A stretch of 64,000 nucleotides of DNA from assembly GCA_019358945.1 (NCBI GenBank), contig JAHHIE010000001.1:124001-188000 (forward strand), written 5' to 3'. How positions within the stretch are numbered: position 1 is the first letter of the stretch; each line of letters begins with the position of its first letter. Below, one piece after another: positions 28,162-37,725 of this stretch. The notes under the pieces are model-generated. The model was not told the origin of the DNA and made no database searches. It was given only the letters and a program-made list of their open reading frames with translations. The position numbers and the translations under genes were made by a program. Source of the DNA: Stenomitos rutilans HA7619-LM2 (GTDB lineage: Bacteria > Cyanobacteriota > Cyanobacteriia > Leptolyngbyales > Leptolyngbyaceae).

Positions 28162-29823
28162 TTAAGCTTGCCAGACTAGAACTTTCGCTTCAAAGGGGCC
28201 GATGTCGATCGCCAGACTGCGATCGTGGGCTTCGACATCGTAGTTGCCTGTCCATTCATGCCAGGTGCCATCTGCAGGAAAATCTGTGACCGTGTAGCCG
28301 CCTAAAAATTGATCGGAGAAGTTGGCAATGACTACGACGCGAGAGCCTTCATCGTTCCAACGTGTGTAGGCAAGCACTTTGCCTTCGGAGTTCTCATGAA
28401 AGAATTCGATGTTTTCGGTGTAGAGAGCGTGGTTTTCCTTGCGGAGATGAATTAGACCTTTGTAGTACTCAAACAGACCCTGGTTTAGATCGCCACCCAG
28501 CAGCGTCCAATCAATTTTTGCCTGGTCGATCGTCTTGTACTTGTACTCGCCAAACTCTTCGCCCATCCAAATTAAGGGAACGCCCACTGCGGTCATGAGC
28601 AGATCGGCACCCAACCTCGCCCGACGGAAGGCTTCGTCGTCAAGGATGCCACGATCGCCCAGTTCTGCCATCACGTGATTGTGGTCGTGGTTGGTCAGAT
28701 AGTTTACGACATTCGTAGCACCCATAAAGCCCTGACGCTTAGAATCCAGCACATCTTTCAACCGCTCCAGGTCGAAGGTGTCGCCGCAAATGTGCTCCAG
28801 GATGCAGTGGTAAAAGCTGTCGTGCCAGCAACCATCCATCGGGCCATCCACGTTGGTAATGCTGGGAGTCTCAGGAATGTGTTCTGCAATGGCGTAAAAG
28901 GGTTTGGCACCTGCTGCTTGTTTCGCTTCCTGGACGACCCAATGCATGAAATCATAGTTGGCGATTTGCCGTGCGGCATCAAATCGGATGCCATCAATGT
29001 GATATTCCTCAACCCAATAGCGGACAGCATCGCCCGAAAAGCGACGGGCGGGATAGGTTTCTAAGTTCTCGTCGTAGTGTTCGTAGTTAAACTCTGGCCC
29101 CCAGTTGTTATCAGGATCACGGGGTTCGTGATGGTACCAATAATCGTGATCAATTTGGGTAAGCGGGCAGGATGATTCAGAGTGATTGTAAATGCCATCC
29201 ATAATGATGCGAATGCCTCTAGCATGACAAGCATCAATGAGTTTCTTTAAATCTCTACTTGAGCCATAGCTTGTTTCCGCTGCAAAGAAATGACGAGGAT
29301 TGTAGCCCCAACTATAACTACCTGGATATTCTTTGATGGGCATGAGTTCGATCGCATTAATCCCCAGATCGCACAGGTAATCGAGTTTATCAACTACATG
29401 TTTGTATTGTCCCCGTGCCTTTTTATCGTCTTCTCCTCCCGAAAAATCGGCAACGTGCAGCTCGTAAATCACCAGCTCATGATCAGCGGGCAGAGGCTTG
29501 TTATCATGCTGCCAAACATACGTATCGACAATGCGTTGACCACCTTTGATGCGAACAATGCCGTTTTCTTCGCTACTATTACCATCCACATCGGTTGCAT
29601 AGGGATCAGTCACGTCAACCCATTGATCGGGTTCAAAAAACCAGCTTTTCGATCGCACCCGAAACTTATATTGATAAACACCATCGTCTAAATCAACGCT
29701 GACTTTGAAAACGCCATCCTTTCCCTTCTTCATGGGCAATGCTTCCCACTCCGAGAAAGAGCCAATCAGCGCGACTTCCTTGTTATAAGGTGCAAACAAA
29801 CTAAACTCAATAGCACTTGCCAT
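28162..29823 (-). CDS. CBM48-GH13 alpha-glucan-active enzyme
   Basis: 553 residues. The N-terminal CBM48 early-set domain (about 1-95; FSLFAPYNKEVALIGSFSEW) is followed by a GH13 barrel. The catalytic triad is visible: nucleophile D282 in DGIRFDAAR, acid/base E314 in AIAEHIPE and the third acid D380 in LTNHDHNH. The domain layout resembles branching enzyme or maltooligosyl-trehalose hydrolase, but the length and motif context suit neither exactly. It most likely acts on glycogen or maltodextrins in the cytoplasm. No signal peptide. Confidence 0.88.
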   Translation of the reverse strand: MASAIEFSLFAPYNKEVALIGSFSEWEALPMKKGKDGVFKVSVDLDDGVYQYKFRVRSKSWFFEPDQWVDVTDPYATDVDGNSSEENGIVRIKGGQRIVDTYVWQHDNKPLPADHELVIYELHVADFSGGEDDKKARGQYKHVVDKLDYLCDLGINAIELMPIKEYPGSYSWGYNPRHFFAAETSYGSSRDLKKLIDACHARGIRIIMDGIYNHSESSCPLTQIDHDYWYHHEPRDPDNNWGPEFNYEHYDENLETYPARRFSGDAVRYWVEEYHIDGIRFDAARQIANYDFMHWVVQEAKQAAGAKPFYAIAEHIPETPSITNVDGPMDGCWHDSFYHCILEHICGDTFDLERLKDVLDSKRQGFMGATNVVNYLTNHDHNHVMAELGDRGILDDEAFRRARLGADLLMTAVGVPLIWMGEEFGEYKYKTIDQAKIDWTLLGGDLNQGLFEYYKGLIHLRKENHALYTENIEFFHENSEGKVLAYTRWNDEGSRVVVIANFSDQFLGGYTVTDFPADGTWHEWTGNYDVEAHDRSLAIDIGPFEAKVLVWQA

Positions 29824-29934
29824 AATGCTCCTTTAAGATGCGGCAGCACCAAAAAATAATATGGCAGCATCTTCTACTGAGCGATCGCAAAGCCGCATCT
29901 GACGCAGGGTATAAGTCTTAAAAAAGCATCTATC

Positions 29935-30120
29935 AGCGGTCAACGATCAGCCGTCAGCGTAGAAGTTTTGAGTTTTGCGTTAAAGAGCTATTAGCGGTCA
30001 GCGTAGAAGTTTTGAGTTTTGAATTAAAGAGCTATCAGCGGTCAGCAGTCAGCGGTCAGCCTACCTTTCGGAAAGCAAGCTACAGCCTTTAGCCTTCATC
30101 CCTCATCCCTCATCCTTCTC
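29935..30120. repeat. Composite heptamer repeat block
   Basis: Two near-identical copies of a module of about 58 bp made of GCGGTCAGCG, TAGAAGTTTTGAGTTTTG and TTAAAGAGCTATCAGC, then a GTCAGCG array, the motif CTACCTTTCGGAAAGCAAGCTA and a CATCCCT array. The rest of this 350-bp gap (29824-30172) shows nothing else besides the promoters of the flanking genes. Confidence 0.85.
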
Positions 30121-30172
30121 CCGTCCGATCGTATACTAGCCCTGTGGAAGCTGTTTGCTAGGGACATTGAGA

Positions 30173-30592
30173 ATGCAGAGAATTTGGAAAGGACTGTGGG
30201 CAATGGTTTTCGTTGTCTTGCTAACAGCTTGTAGCTTACCGATCAATGCACCGGGCCGCCATTTGGTCGAACAGGCGATCGTGCAACAACTGCATGAAAC
30301 CCAGGCAGTGCTCAATCAGCAGCTTCGGCTTACGGTTCAGCCCACTGACCTCACCATTAAGCGAGTTTTGATCAAAGAAGAAACGCCACTCACGATCGAA
30401 GGACTGAGCGCTTACCGGATACAAGGCACCTACAATGCCACAATCAAACTACCAACACGACAGGTTACGGAGCAGCAGAATCCGTTTGATGTCTATCTTC
30501 AGCGGCAGAAAGAGGGTAAGACTTGGCGCTTGGCACGGTTATCAACGGATGATGAGGGTGAGCCAATTTGGATCACACAGCGCCTTCAGTAA
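30173..30592 (+). CDS. Small lipoprotein
   Basis: 139 residues with a lipoprotein signal: hydrophobic core WAMVFVVLLTAC and lipobox LLTAC, with lipidated cysteine at residue 22. The mature part is strand-rich and polar (RLTVQPTDLTIKRVLIKEETPLTIEGLSAYRIQGTYN), typical of small cyanobacterial envelope lipoproteins of unknown role. I used ATG 30173; another ATG lies six codons upstream. Confidence 0.75.
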   Translation: MQRIWKGLWAMVFVVLLTACSLPINAPGRHLVEQAIVQQLHETQAVLNQQLRLTVQPTDLTIKRVLIKEETPLTIEGLSAYRIQGTYNATIKLPTRQVTEQQNPFDVYLQRQKEGKTWRLARLSTDDEGEPIWITQRLQ

Positions 30593-30714
30593 GCTTGGTA
30601 AACCTGATTGATAGCACTTCTTAACCAGTTGCAGGCATCAACATCAAGCTTTCAGCTAGCAGCAGTCAGCCAATCCTGTGGGACGTAAACTACAGCTTTC
30701 TGTGCCTTTTGCCA

Positions 30715-30755
30715 CACAAGAAAGGGCTTCATGAGTTTGCAACCTCACGAAGCCC
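30715..30755 (-). terminator. Rho-independent terminator of the WXXGXW gene
   Basis: On the minus strand a stem GGGCTTCGTGAG / CTCATGAAGCCC (one A-C mismatch), an eight-base loop and then TTTCTTGTG, 39 bp after the stop of the small exported protein gene. Confidence 0.7.
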
Positions 30756-30793
30756 ACCACTCAGCTCGCTGTATGTTTCACAGACTACGATCT

Positions 30794-31036
30794 TTAACGA
30801 CGATATTCGTAGTGACCGGGAATCCAATGGCGCTGGCGGTTTGAATAGTCCCAACGCCCAGCGACCCAAACGCGACGCTCAGCGCGACGGGGTGCTTGTA
30901 CAACAACTGGGGCACGACGTACAACTACGGGTCTGCGAATGACAACTTCGGCAGAGGCTGGCTGTAATACCAGGGCTGTACCCGCGATCGGAAGTGCCAT
31001 GATTGCCGCAGCAATCACTCCTTTAATTCCTTGCAT
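30794..31036 (-). CDS. Small exported WXXGXW-repeat protein
   Basis: 80 residues: a signal peptide (GVIAAAIMALPIAGTALVLQPASA), an arginine/valine-rich linker and a tyrosine/tryptophan tail WVAGRWDYSNRQRHWIPGHYEY, which holds two units of the WXXGXW (YXWGXW) motif of small bacterial envelope proteins. An AGGAG box seven bases upstream of ATG 31036 supports that start over a TTG two codons earlier. Its own terminator follows. Function unknown. Confidence 0.8.
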   Translation of the reverse strand: MQGIKGVIAAAIMALPIAGTALVLQPASAEVVIRRPVVVRRAPVVVQAPRRAERRVWVAGRWDYSNRQRHWIPGHYEYRR

Positions 31037-31316
31037 GTTCAAATCTCCTTGTGTCTAGAGTTTTAGACGAAGACAGCTTGTCTTCAGGTGATGCACCATC
31101 ACTGAAGCGTTAGAGAGACCGTAAACTAAGCTTTGCGAGACCTTCATTGGGGTCATCTTCAGATGAATGGTTAAACCAGCCAGACCACAGCGGTTACCCG
31201 TATTGGTTGGTTTACGTAGCTTAAGACTGAGTGGCATGCTGACTGGTTCAACTGAACCGATGGATCTCTCTAGAGAGGTAGCAATTGAATGTCACCGTCT
31301 GTACTCGATGAATGCG

Positions 31317-32177
31317 CTACCGCTTGTAGACAAGGAAGCCCGCGATCGCATCCAGCAAAGCTTCAGGTTCATCCGCACGAATAGAATGACCACTATTTTC
31401 AAAAATTCGCAAATCGGCATTGGAAATCGCGCTGGCAATTTCTTCTGAAAATTCAGGCGGGCAAATCCAATCATGCCGTGCGCCGATAACTAGCGTGGGA
31501 GCGGTGATTTTGGGTAACTCACTGCGAATATCGTAAGTCCGCAAAAAGCCTCCAAAGGCAACATTGATGGCATCGGGCGAAAGGATGGCACGATCCCACG
31601 CTTTGGGCGGCGAGTCTGGATCGGCAGTGATGGAATAGAGCGATCGCGTGACGGTGAAATACTCCCGCAACTGGTCTTCATTCTCAAAGTTGCCATCCCA
31701 TAAGCGCTGGGCGATCGCTTTCTGCTCCTCAGTACCCCGTTCTGCCAGGATTTCCTTGGCTCTTTCTAAGAAACGGTAGTCGGGCACGGTGACGATCGCG
31801 ATCAGGTGCGATACGTTTTGCGGATAGCGACTGGCATAAGTCAATGCCACCATACCGCCATACGATGCCCCGATCACTACAATCTGCTCTAAGCCAAGAT
31901 GTTGACGGAGGGCTTCCATATCCTCCACGTTATTGTCCAAGGTGTAAGTTTCTTTCGCCCCACGTGCCGATCGACCCTGACCGCGATGATCAAAATAAAC
32001 CAGTTGCATTTTCTGGCTCAATGGCGACAAAGTTGGCTTAAACGACGTATGATCGGCTCCCGGCCCTCCGTGAATCAGGAACGCCACAGGCTTTTCCCGC
32101 ATCCGCTTGCCATCCGGCACCAGACCCGCACCTTCAATATCAAAGTAGATTTCGGTATCGCGTAACTTGGCTCGCAT
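31317..32177 (-). CDS. Alpha/beta hydrolase (proline iminopeptidase-like)
   Basis: 286 residues of alpha/beta hydrolase fold: oxyanion loop LIHGGPGADHTSF, FDHRGQGRS, nucleophile elbow GASYGG with the catalytic serine, an aspartate in VIGARHDWICPP and a histidine in NSGHSIRADEP. The HGGPG and DHRGQGRS motifs are those of proline iminopeptidases, but related esterases share them. Cytoplasmic, as no signal is seen. Confidence 0.88.
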   Translation of the reverse strand: MRAKLRDTEIYFDIEGAGLVPDGKRMREKPVAFLIHGGPGADHTSFKPTLSPLSQKMQLVYFDHRGQGRSARGAKETYTLDNNVEDMEALRQHLGLEQIVVIGASYGGMVALTYASRYPQNVSHLIAIVTVPDYRFLERAKEILAERGTEEQKAIAQRLWDGNFENEDQLREYFTVTRSLYSITADPDSPPKAWDRAILSPDAINVAFGGFLRTYDIRSELPKITAPTLVIGARHDWICPPEFSEEIASAISNADLRIFENSGHSIRADEPEALLDAIAGFLVYKR

Positions 32178-32284
32178 GGAAAATCCTAAGAATGCAGTGA
32201 TTAGCGGTTATGCAGGAGCCAGGAGTCAGGAGTCAGAAGTCAGCTTTTTAGCCTTTAGCCTTCATCCTTTGCCCTCTGCCTCTC

Positions 32285-33706
32285 TCACGAATATCCCTTT
32301 ATCTGCGCTGGCAAGCTCATGACCGATCGATAGTGGGCTTCTACTTCCGCAATCTTGGTGGATTGGCGGTTGGTGATCCACTGGCTGCGATCGAACAAAT
32401 TCTGCCGCAAGTCATCTACATTGATCGTGGTGACGTTGCCATTGGCGACAATGCGATTGCCCCGCACCCAGACGCTATCAACCGCTTGAGTAGGACGACC
32501 GAGTACCAATAGCCCAATTGGATCGGTACGCGGCAAGAGGGAGAGATTTTTCAGGTCATACAGTACCAGGTCTGCTTGCTTGCCAATGCTGAGTGATCCA
32601 ATTTCATCAGCCATCCCCAGTCCTGTAGCACCGCCGATCGCAGCGACTTCAACGGCTTCGCGGGGTGTCATCCAGTGGCGATAGTCAAAATCAGTGATGT
32701 TATGCAGAATCGAGCCGATCTTAATGGCTTCCAGTAGGTCTTGCCCATCGTTACTCGCAGAGCCATCGCAGCCAAAGGCCACATTCACGCCTGCCCGCAA
32801 ATATTTGAGAATCGGCGCAATCCCGCTGCCCAGACGCAGGTTGCTGAGAGGGTTATGCACAACGGTGGCCTGCGTTTCGGCGAGGATGGCAATGTCGGCA
32901 TCGTCTAACCAGACGCAGTGTGCCAGAGAGGTACGATCGCTCAAGAAACCAAGTTCTTTCAAATGTGCAACCGCGCTACAGCCATATTTTTCGTGGGCTA
33001 ACATCTGCTGCGCTTTGGTTTCCAACAGATGAGTATGGAGTGGTAGGGTGTAGCGATCGCTTAACTCAATAAAGCCTTCAAAAAGGGCATCGGAGCTTAA
33101 CTGCAACCCTGTTGGGGCAGGCAAAATCGTGATTCCTTCCTCTGGCTCATGAAACTGGAGGATGGCTTCCTGAAGCACCGCGATCGATTCCTCCGTTGTC
33201 CGCTGATAGGGAATATGTTCGCGCTCAATTCCCCCTGATGGAATGCTGGCGGTCAACGGCTCATCCTGCATCAACGGGCCAATAAACGCACGAATGCCCA
33301 CTTCACGGTAGGCCCGTACAGTAGCGGCGATCGACTCCAGTTCGCGCCCCGGAATCATCACGAGATGATCCACAACGCTGGTGCCGCCTGTGAGCAAGGT
33401 TTCGACGGCTGTACCCAAGGCACTCAGATACAACTGCTCTGGGTCGAGTGGCTCAAACTCATACAGCTCGGCAATCCACAATTCCAGCGGTGTGGGCGGA
33501 ATGATGCCCCGTTGCCACATCTCTGGTGAATGGGTATGAGCATTCACAAAGCCAGGTAGCAGCAGCTTATCGCGCCCATCCACAGCGGTTCCGACTACTT
33601 CCAGGTTGGGTGCGATCGCCGCAATCCGCCCCTCTACAATCTGCACATCAACCGTTTCGTACCCCTGCTCAGCGGAAATGATCGCACTCTGAATGGTGAA
33701 ATCCAC
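32285..33706 (-). CDS. Amidohydrolase (TrzA/AtzA and SAH/MTA deaminase-like)
   Basis: 473 residues of the metal-dependent amidohydrolase superfamily. Ligands are visible in order: NAHTHSPE (HxH), HTHLLET, SLAHCVWL and GCDGSASNDG. This is the mononuclear-metal set of deaminases and chlorohydrolases acting on nucleosides or s-triazines. It starts with GTG 33706 after an AAGGA box. The substrate is not fixed by sequence; since rut genes lie 7 kb away, a purine or pyrimidine substrate is a reasonable guess only. Intact. Confidence 0.85.
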   Translation of the reverse strand: MDFTIQSAIISAEQGYETVDVQIVEGRIAAIAPNLEVVGTAVDGRDKLLLPGFVNAHTHSPEMWQRGIIPPTPLELWIAELYEFEPLDPEQLYLSALGTAVETLLTGGTSVVDHLVMIPGRELESIAATVRAYREVGIRAFIGPLMQDEPLTASIPSGGIEREHIPYQRTTEESIAVLQEAILQFHEPEEGITILPAPTGLQLSSDALFEGFIELSDRYTLPLHTHLLETKAQQMLAHEKYGCSAVAHLKELGFLSDRTSLAHCVWLDDADIAILAETQATVVHNPLSNLRLGSGIAPILKYLRAGVNVAFGCDGSASNDGQDLLEAIKIGSILHNITDFDYRHWMTPREAVEVAAIGGATGLGMADEIGSLSIGKQADLVLYDLKNLSLLPRTDPIGLLVLGRPTQAVDSVWVRGNRIVANGNVTTINVDDLRQNLFDRSQWITNRQSTKIAEVEAHYRSVMSLPAQIKGYS

Positions 33707-33883
33707 GCACTTAAATCCTTTCTAAAATGAGAAATTGATCACCAAAGAGAGCTTTTACCCGTCCATCTCTCTTAGTTGTTGATACTGTGTTTCATTGTTT
33801 GAAGTCAAGCGTCGAGGACTTTGCAGCCGCTAGAGTTGAATTAAGCGATGGTGGGGAATCCTATCTACAAAATGAGGATTATG

Positions 33884-34177
33884 ATGCAACCAATGCGACA
33901 GGGGGATGTCATTTTGCTCCCCAGCAAGACGATCGAAGGGAAACCTTTACCTCATCTCACGCTGGCAGAAGGCGAAGTCACGGGACACAAGCACCACATC
34001 AGCGATGGGCAGGCAGCACTATACGAAAAAGATGGCACTCTCTATCTCAAAGTGCTTTCAGAAACGGCAACGTTGACGCACGAGGAACATAAGCCGATCG
34101 ACATTCCCAAAGGCACCTGGATGATCCGCATTCAGCGCGAATATGAGCCAGAAGGATGGCGGTATGTGGCGGATTGA
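33884..34177 (+). CDS. Small conserved protein of unknown function
   Basis: About 97 residues, strand-rich: MRQGDVILLPSKTIEGKP, TLAEGEVTGHKHHISDGQAALYEKDGTLYLKV and a C-terminal TWMIRIQREYEPEGWRYVAD. I recall the same protein from other cyanobacteria but no function. Of several in-frame ATGs, 33884 follows an AGGA box by five bases. The HKHHI cluster might bind metal; this is only a suggestion. Confidence 0.65.
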   Translation: MQPMRQGDVILLPSKTIEGKPLPHLTLAEGEVTGHKHHISDGQAALYEKDGTLYLKVLSETATLTHEEHKPIDIPKGTWMIRIQREYEPEGWRYVAD

Positions 34178-34303
34178 GGAGGCAGTGGGCAGGAGTCAGG
34201 AGCCAGGAGTCAGAAGTAGAATGGAGATTGAAACTGAAAGCGAAGTTTTTGATTTCTGTGTAAATTTGAGGTGTGCGATCGTCCCTTTCTTAAAACGACT
34301 CCC

Positions 34304-34639
34304 ATGATTAAACCCGTTATTGCTGAACACATTGAAATGACTCCCGGTGTGTGTGGCGGCAAGCCTCGCATTGCAGGTCATCGCATTCGCGTTGAAGATA
34401 TTGTGATTCTGCACGATCTCATGGGCATGTCACCCGACGAAATTTTGCTGCACTATCCCACGATTACCTTGTCCGATGTGTATGCAGCCCTAGCTTACTA
34501 TCATGATCACCTTGAAGAAATTCGACAAGAAATTCGTGATGGAGAGGCTTTGGCAGCAGAAATGCAAGCGCAAACACCTTCTAAAGTTCAACAGAAACTA
34601 AGAGGCAGGCATGGCGCAAACGATTCGATTTCACCTTGA
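34304..34639 (+). CDS. DUF433 protein (antitoxin-like)
   Basis: 111 residues of DUF433, a short helix-turn-helix-like fold: PGVCGGKPRIAGHRIRVEDIVILHDLMGMSPDEILLHYPTITLSDVYAALAYYHDH. It overlaps the DUF5615 gene by 29 bp. DUF433/DUF5615 pairs are widespread in cyanobacteria and are seen as toxin-antitoxin-like. ATG 34304 is chosen because family members begin close to this point. Confidence 0.85.
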   Translation: MIKPVIAEHIEMTPGVCGGKPRIAGHRIRVEDIVILHDLMGMSPDEILLHYPTITLSDVYAALAYYHDHLEEIRQEIRDGEALAAEMQAQTPSKVQQKLRGRHGANDSISP

Positions 34640-34946
34640 CGAAAGTGTAAGTGGTGCGATCGCAGTTGGGTTGCGGCGGCGTGGAATCGATGTCACTACA
34701 ACACCAGAAGTTGGTTTGCTCTCCGCATCGGATGAAACACAGCTAAGCTTTGCAATCAGTCAAAACCGCGTCATTGTAACTCATGATGACGATTTCTTGG
34801 TGATTCATCGACAAGGAACCCCGCACTCAGGTATTGCATACTGCAAAGCAAATCGTCGCTCAATTGGTGAGATTGTGCAAAACCTCACTTTCCTTTGGGA
34901 AGTTCTCGACCCAGAGGATATGCATAACCATATCGAATTTCTCTAG
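34611..34946 (+). CDS. DUF5615 PIN-like protein (toxin-like)
   Basis: 111 residues of the PIN-like DUF5615 family. Acidic residues of the PIN active site are present: FHLDESVSGAIAVGLRRRG at the start and RVIVTHDDDFLVIHR in the middle. It is probably a ribonuclease held in check by the upstream DUF433 protein. The two genes overlap by 29 bp, in keeping with coupled translation. Looks intact, unlike other toxin-antitoxin-like genes in this window. Confidence 0.85.
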   Translation: MAQTIRFHLDESVSGAIAVGLRRRGIDVTTTPEVGLLSASDETQLSFAISQNRVIVTHDDDFLVIHRQGTPHSGIAYCKANRRSIGEIVQNLTFLWEVLDPEDMHNHIEFL

Positions 34947-34954
34947 AGATTACG

Positions 34955-35998
34955 ATGACTCAAATGATTAACCAACTCACGCCGGACCAAGAAGCGCTGA
35001 TTCCGGTTTATCAGGAGAAGTGGCGAAAGATTGCGCTTTCGACGGAGAGAATCGATCAACAAAAAGCTGCTGAAGCAGTCAAAATAGCTTACACAGTTAT
35101 TGATGAAAGAGAACCTGAGATCATCTTTGTAGAAAGTCCTTATGCAGCTCTAGCTCTTATTACTAGCAAAACAAGAGAAGGACTTAAAAGTAAGTTGGAA
35201 TCTGAGATCAAACAGAAGCTGAGATTTCCAATACTACATGAATTATCAAATCAACTACTATTCAAGATAGGACATGGATTGAGTAATTTGTTGTGGAATC
35301 GAGTTGATGAATCACAACAAAGTCCAATCTGGATTCAGCTTCGAGATCAAATTCCAATCAAGCAACGAAAGCAGTTTTTCAGCGAGTGTATGCCAATTGA
35401 AACATGGGTTTCCTGGGGTAGTTACTTTGATTTTAACTTTTCAGTTTTAAAGTTGCCTCACACTCAGGATAAGTGGTTAGCGTTTCAAGCTCTGGTTACT
35501 GAGTGCGGTTGGATTTTTCCTTATAAACAGCTTTGCATAGTTTGCGATCGTCCTACAGTTTTCTCGTTTGATTTAGAGAACCGTCTTCATGCCGAAGGCC
35601 TTCCTGCTATTCAATTCACCGATGAATTTAGTGTTTATTCATATTGCGGATTAAGACTGCCCTTTAAATATAGGAAGATGCATCCAAATCAATGGAAGCC
35701 TTGCTGGATTCTAGAGGAAAAGAACGTTGAGCTTCGCCGAGCGTTAATTCAAGGCATTGGTTATGAACGAATCTGCAAGGAGCTTTATGCTGCGGAGTTA
35801 GATTCCTGGCAGGGATACACTCTGCTGGAAGTCGATGAGGATATTGATATTGAGCCAATTCGATTGCTGAAAATGATCTGCCCTAGTATTAGTTTGATTT
35901 ACATCATTCGAGTTCCGCCTGATATTCAATCTGCTAGAGAAGCGATTCGGTGGGTCAACTGGGATGTTGATCCAGAGGCGTTTGCGGTGCAGACGTGA
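34955..35998 (+). CDS. DUF6745-type protein of unknown function
   Basis: 347 residues starting LTPDQEALIPVYQEKWRKIALSTERID and ending in a conserved RVPPDIQSAREAIRWVNWDVDPEAF. These ends match, in my memory, the large cyanobacterial and actinobacterial family now called DUF6745, often present in many copies per genome. It lies nine bases after the PIN-like gene, probably in one transcript. The AT content is higher than that of its neighbours, which suggests transfer. No catalytic motif was recognised. Confidence 0.65.
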   Translation: MTQMINQLTPDQEALIPVYQEKWRKIALSTERIDQQKAAEAVKIAYTVIDEREPEIIFVESPYAALALITSKTREGLKSKLESEIKQKLRFPILHELSNQLLFKIGHGLSNLLWNRVDESQQSPIWIQLRDQIPIKQRKQFFSECMPIETWVSWGSYFDFNFSVLKLPHTQDKWLAFQALVTECGWIFPYKQLCIVCDRPTVFSFDLENRLHAEGLPAIQFTDEFSVYSYCGLRLPFKYRKMHPNQWKPCWILEEKNVELRRALIQGIGYERICKELYAAELDSWQGYTLLEVDEDIDIEPIRLLKMICPSISLIYIIRVPPDIQSAREAIRWVNWDVDPEAFAVQT

Positions 35999-36041
35999 AA
36001 CGTTAAACCCAAAGGGTGTCTCACTCCATCCAAGGTCGTTT

Positions 36042-36289
36042 ATGACGGGACTTGAAGCGTTACAGTCTGTGCAGTTTGTCATCGTGAAGGGCAAGCGTCT
36101 TGCTGTTCTTGATGCCGAAGATTGGGATACGTTGATTGAGTGGGTGGAAACATTAGAGGATACGTGGATCGCTCAGTCGGCGGTTGCCGAGCTAAAAGGG
36201 CAGGGGGCGATCGCGATCGGGTTGGCTGGTTGAAGTAGGATGACGTGGAGGTTGAACTGATCGCACAGCCTAGTAGGATGGATGGGTGA
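36042..36289 (+). pseudogene. Antitoxin-like gene with frameshift and nonsense mutation
   Basis: From ATG 36042 the frame reads MTGLEALQSVQFVIVKGKRL and AVLDAEDWDTLIEWVETLED, like small prevent-host-death-type antitoxins, then ends at a TGA after a meaningless GAIAIGLAG. One base appears to be missing at about 36198-36203. In the shifted frame the sequence is AGGDRDRVGWLK, a TAG where I would expect tryptophan, and DDVEVELIAQ. That matches the tail I recall for this family. No toxin gene follows; sat begins 38 bp later. Confidence 0.65.
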
Positions 36290-36327
36290 GCAAAACTGCG
36301 ATCGACATCCTGCCATTCTCAACTCCC

Positions 36328-37512
36328 ATGACTCAGCCAGACAGCATTGCGCCTCACGGTGGGCAACTCATCAACCGCATCGCCACGCCCGAACAGCGCG
36401 CCGAATTTCTCGACAAAGCCGACTTTTTGCCTAGAGTGAAGCTAGAAGCGCGGGCAGTTTCAGATCTGGAGATGATTGCGATCGGTGGCTTTAGTCCCCT
36501 CACTGGTTTTATGAACGAGGCTGATTACCAGGGGGTTGTCAATGAGATGCACCTGGCGAACGGGTTGCCCTGGTCAATTCCCATCACGCTCCCTGTATCG
36601 GAAGAGGTAGCGGCACCGTTGAAAGAAGGAAGTTTGATTCGTCTGGACAATCCCTACGGTACGTTTGTCGGTGTGTTGCAACTGGCGGAGAAGTATCGCT
36701 ACGACAAGCGTCACGAAGCGCTGCTGGTCTATCGCACCAATGAAGAAAAGCATCCCGGTGTCTCAGTGGTCTACAAGCAGGGTGCTGTGAATTTGGCGGG
36801 TGAGGTCTGGTTGCTAGAGCGCAATCCGCATACTCTCTTCCCGACCTATCAGATTGATCCACAGGAATCACGATCGCTCTTTCGAGGCAAAGGTTGGAAG
36901 TCGATCGTGGGCTTCCAAACTCGCAACCCGATCCATCGCGCTCATGAGTACATCATCAAATGTGCACTGGAAACTGTGGATGGACTGTTTCTGCATCCCC
37001 TTGTGGGTGCCACCAAAGAAGATGATATTCCCGCCGATGTGCGGATGCGCTGCTACGAGATTATGCTGGAACACTATTTCCCTAGAGAACGGGTGATTCT
37101 CGCAATCAACCCTGCTGCCATGCGCTACGCTGGCCCTCGTGAAGCTATTTTCCACGCGCTGGTGCGGAAAAACTACGGCTGCACTCACTTCATCGTTGGT
37201 CGAGATCATGCGGGTGTAGGCGACTACTACGGCACTTACGACGCACAATACATCTTTGATGAATTTCAACCCGATGAACTGGGCATCACGCCGATGAAGT
37301 TTGAACACGCCTTTTACTGCTTGCGAACTCAGTCGATGGCAACGACCAAAACCAGCCCCAGTACCCGCGAAGAGCGTATCCACCTATCAGGAACGAAAGT
37401 GCGGGAACTGCTCCGTAAAGGCGAACTGCCACCACCAGAGTTCTCTCGCCCCGAAGTGGCGGCTGAGTTGTCGAGAGCGATGCAGGCTCCAGAGATTTCG
37501 TATGAAATTTAG
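36328..37512 (+). CDS. sat: Sulfate adenylyltransferase (ATP sulfurylase)
   Basis: Makes adenosine 5'-phosphosulfate from ATP and sulfate, the first step of assimilatory sulfate reduction. The 394 residues from ATG 36328 ([12 protein letters not shown]) are full length. Motifs: [13 protein letters not shown] with the HxxH nucleotide loop, [13 protein letters not shown] and [16 protein letters not shown] at 36286 would add 14 atypical residues. A G-rich/heptamer array follows the stop. Confidence 0.96.
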   Translation: MTQPDSIAPHGGQLINRIATPEQRAEFLDKADFLPRVKLEARAVSDLEMIAIGGFSPLTGFMNEADYQGVVNEMHLANGLPWSIPITLPVSEEVAAPLKEGSLIRLDNPYGTFVGVLQLAEKYRYDKRHEALLVYRTNEEKHPGVSVVYKQGAVNLAGEVWLLERNPHTLFPTYQIDPQESRSLFRGKGWKSIVGFQTRNPIHRAHEYIIKCALETVDGLFLHPLVGATKEDDIPADVRMRCYEIMLEHYFPRERVILAINPAAMRYAGPREAIFHALVRKNYGCTHFIVGRDHAGVGDYYGTYDAQYIFDEFQPDELGITPMKFEHAFYCLRTQSMATTKTSPSTREERIHLSGTKVRELLRKGELPPPEFSRPEVAAELSRAMQAPEISYEI

Positions 37513-37700
37513 GGATAGGGGATGAGGGATGAGGGCAGGAGGCAGGGGAAGCAGGGGGCAGAAGGAGATGAAGACTTTTGCTTCCTTCGCTGGTGGCAAA
37601 GCGCCCTCTTGTTTTCCCTATTTCCCTGGCTTCCTCTGCTTCCCTGGTTTCCTCCGCTTCCCCTACTCTCTATACCTCCACCTCTCTTCAACCCTGATAC
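37513..37700. repeat. Repeat array between sat and the pseudo-caspase gene
   Basis: GGGATGA units, then GCAGGGG-type units, then the reverse-oriented CTTCCCT/CTTCCTCTG units. The two orientations face each other and could fold into a long imperfect hairpin. Confidence 0.8.
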
Positions 37701-37725
37701 GCTAGTAGCTGACGGCTAAGCGCTG

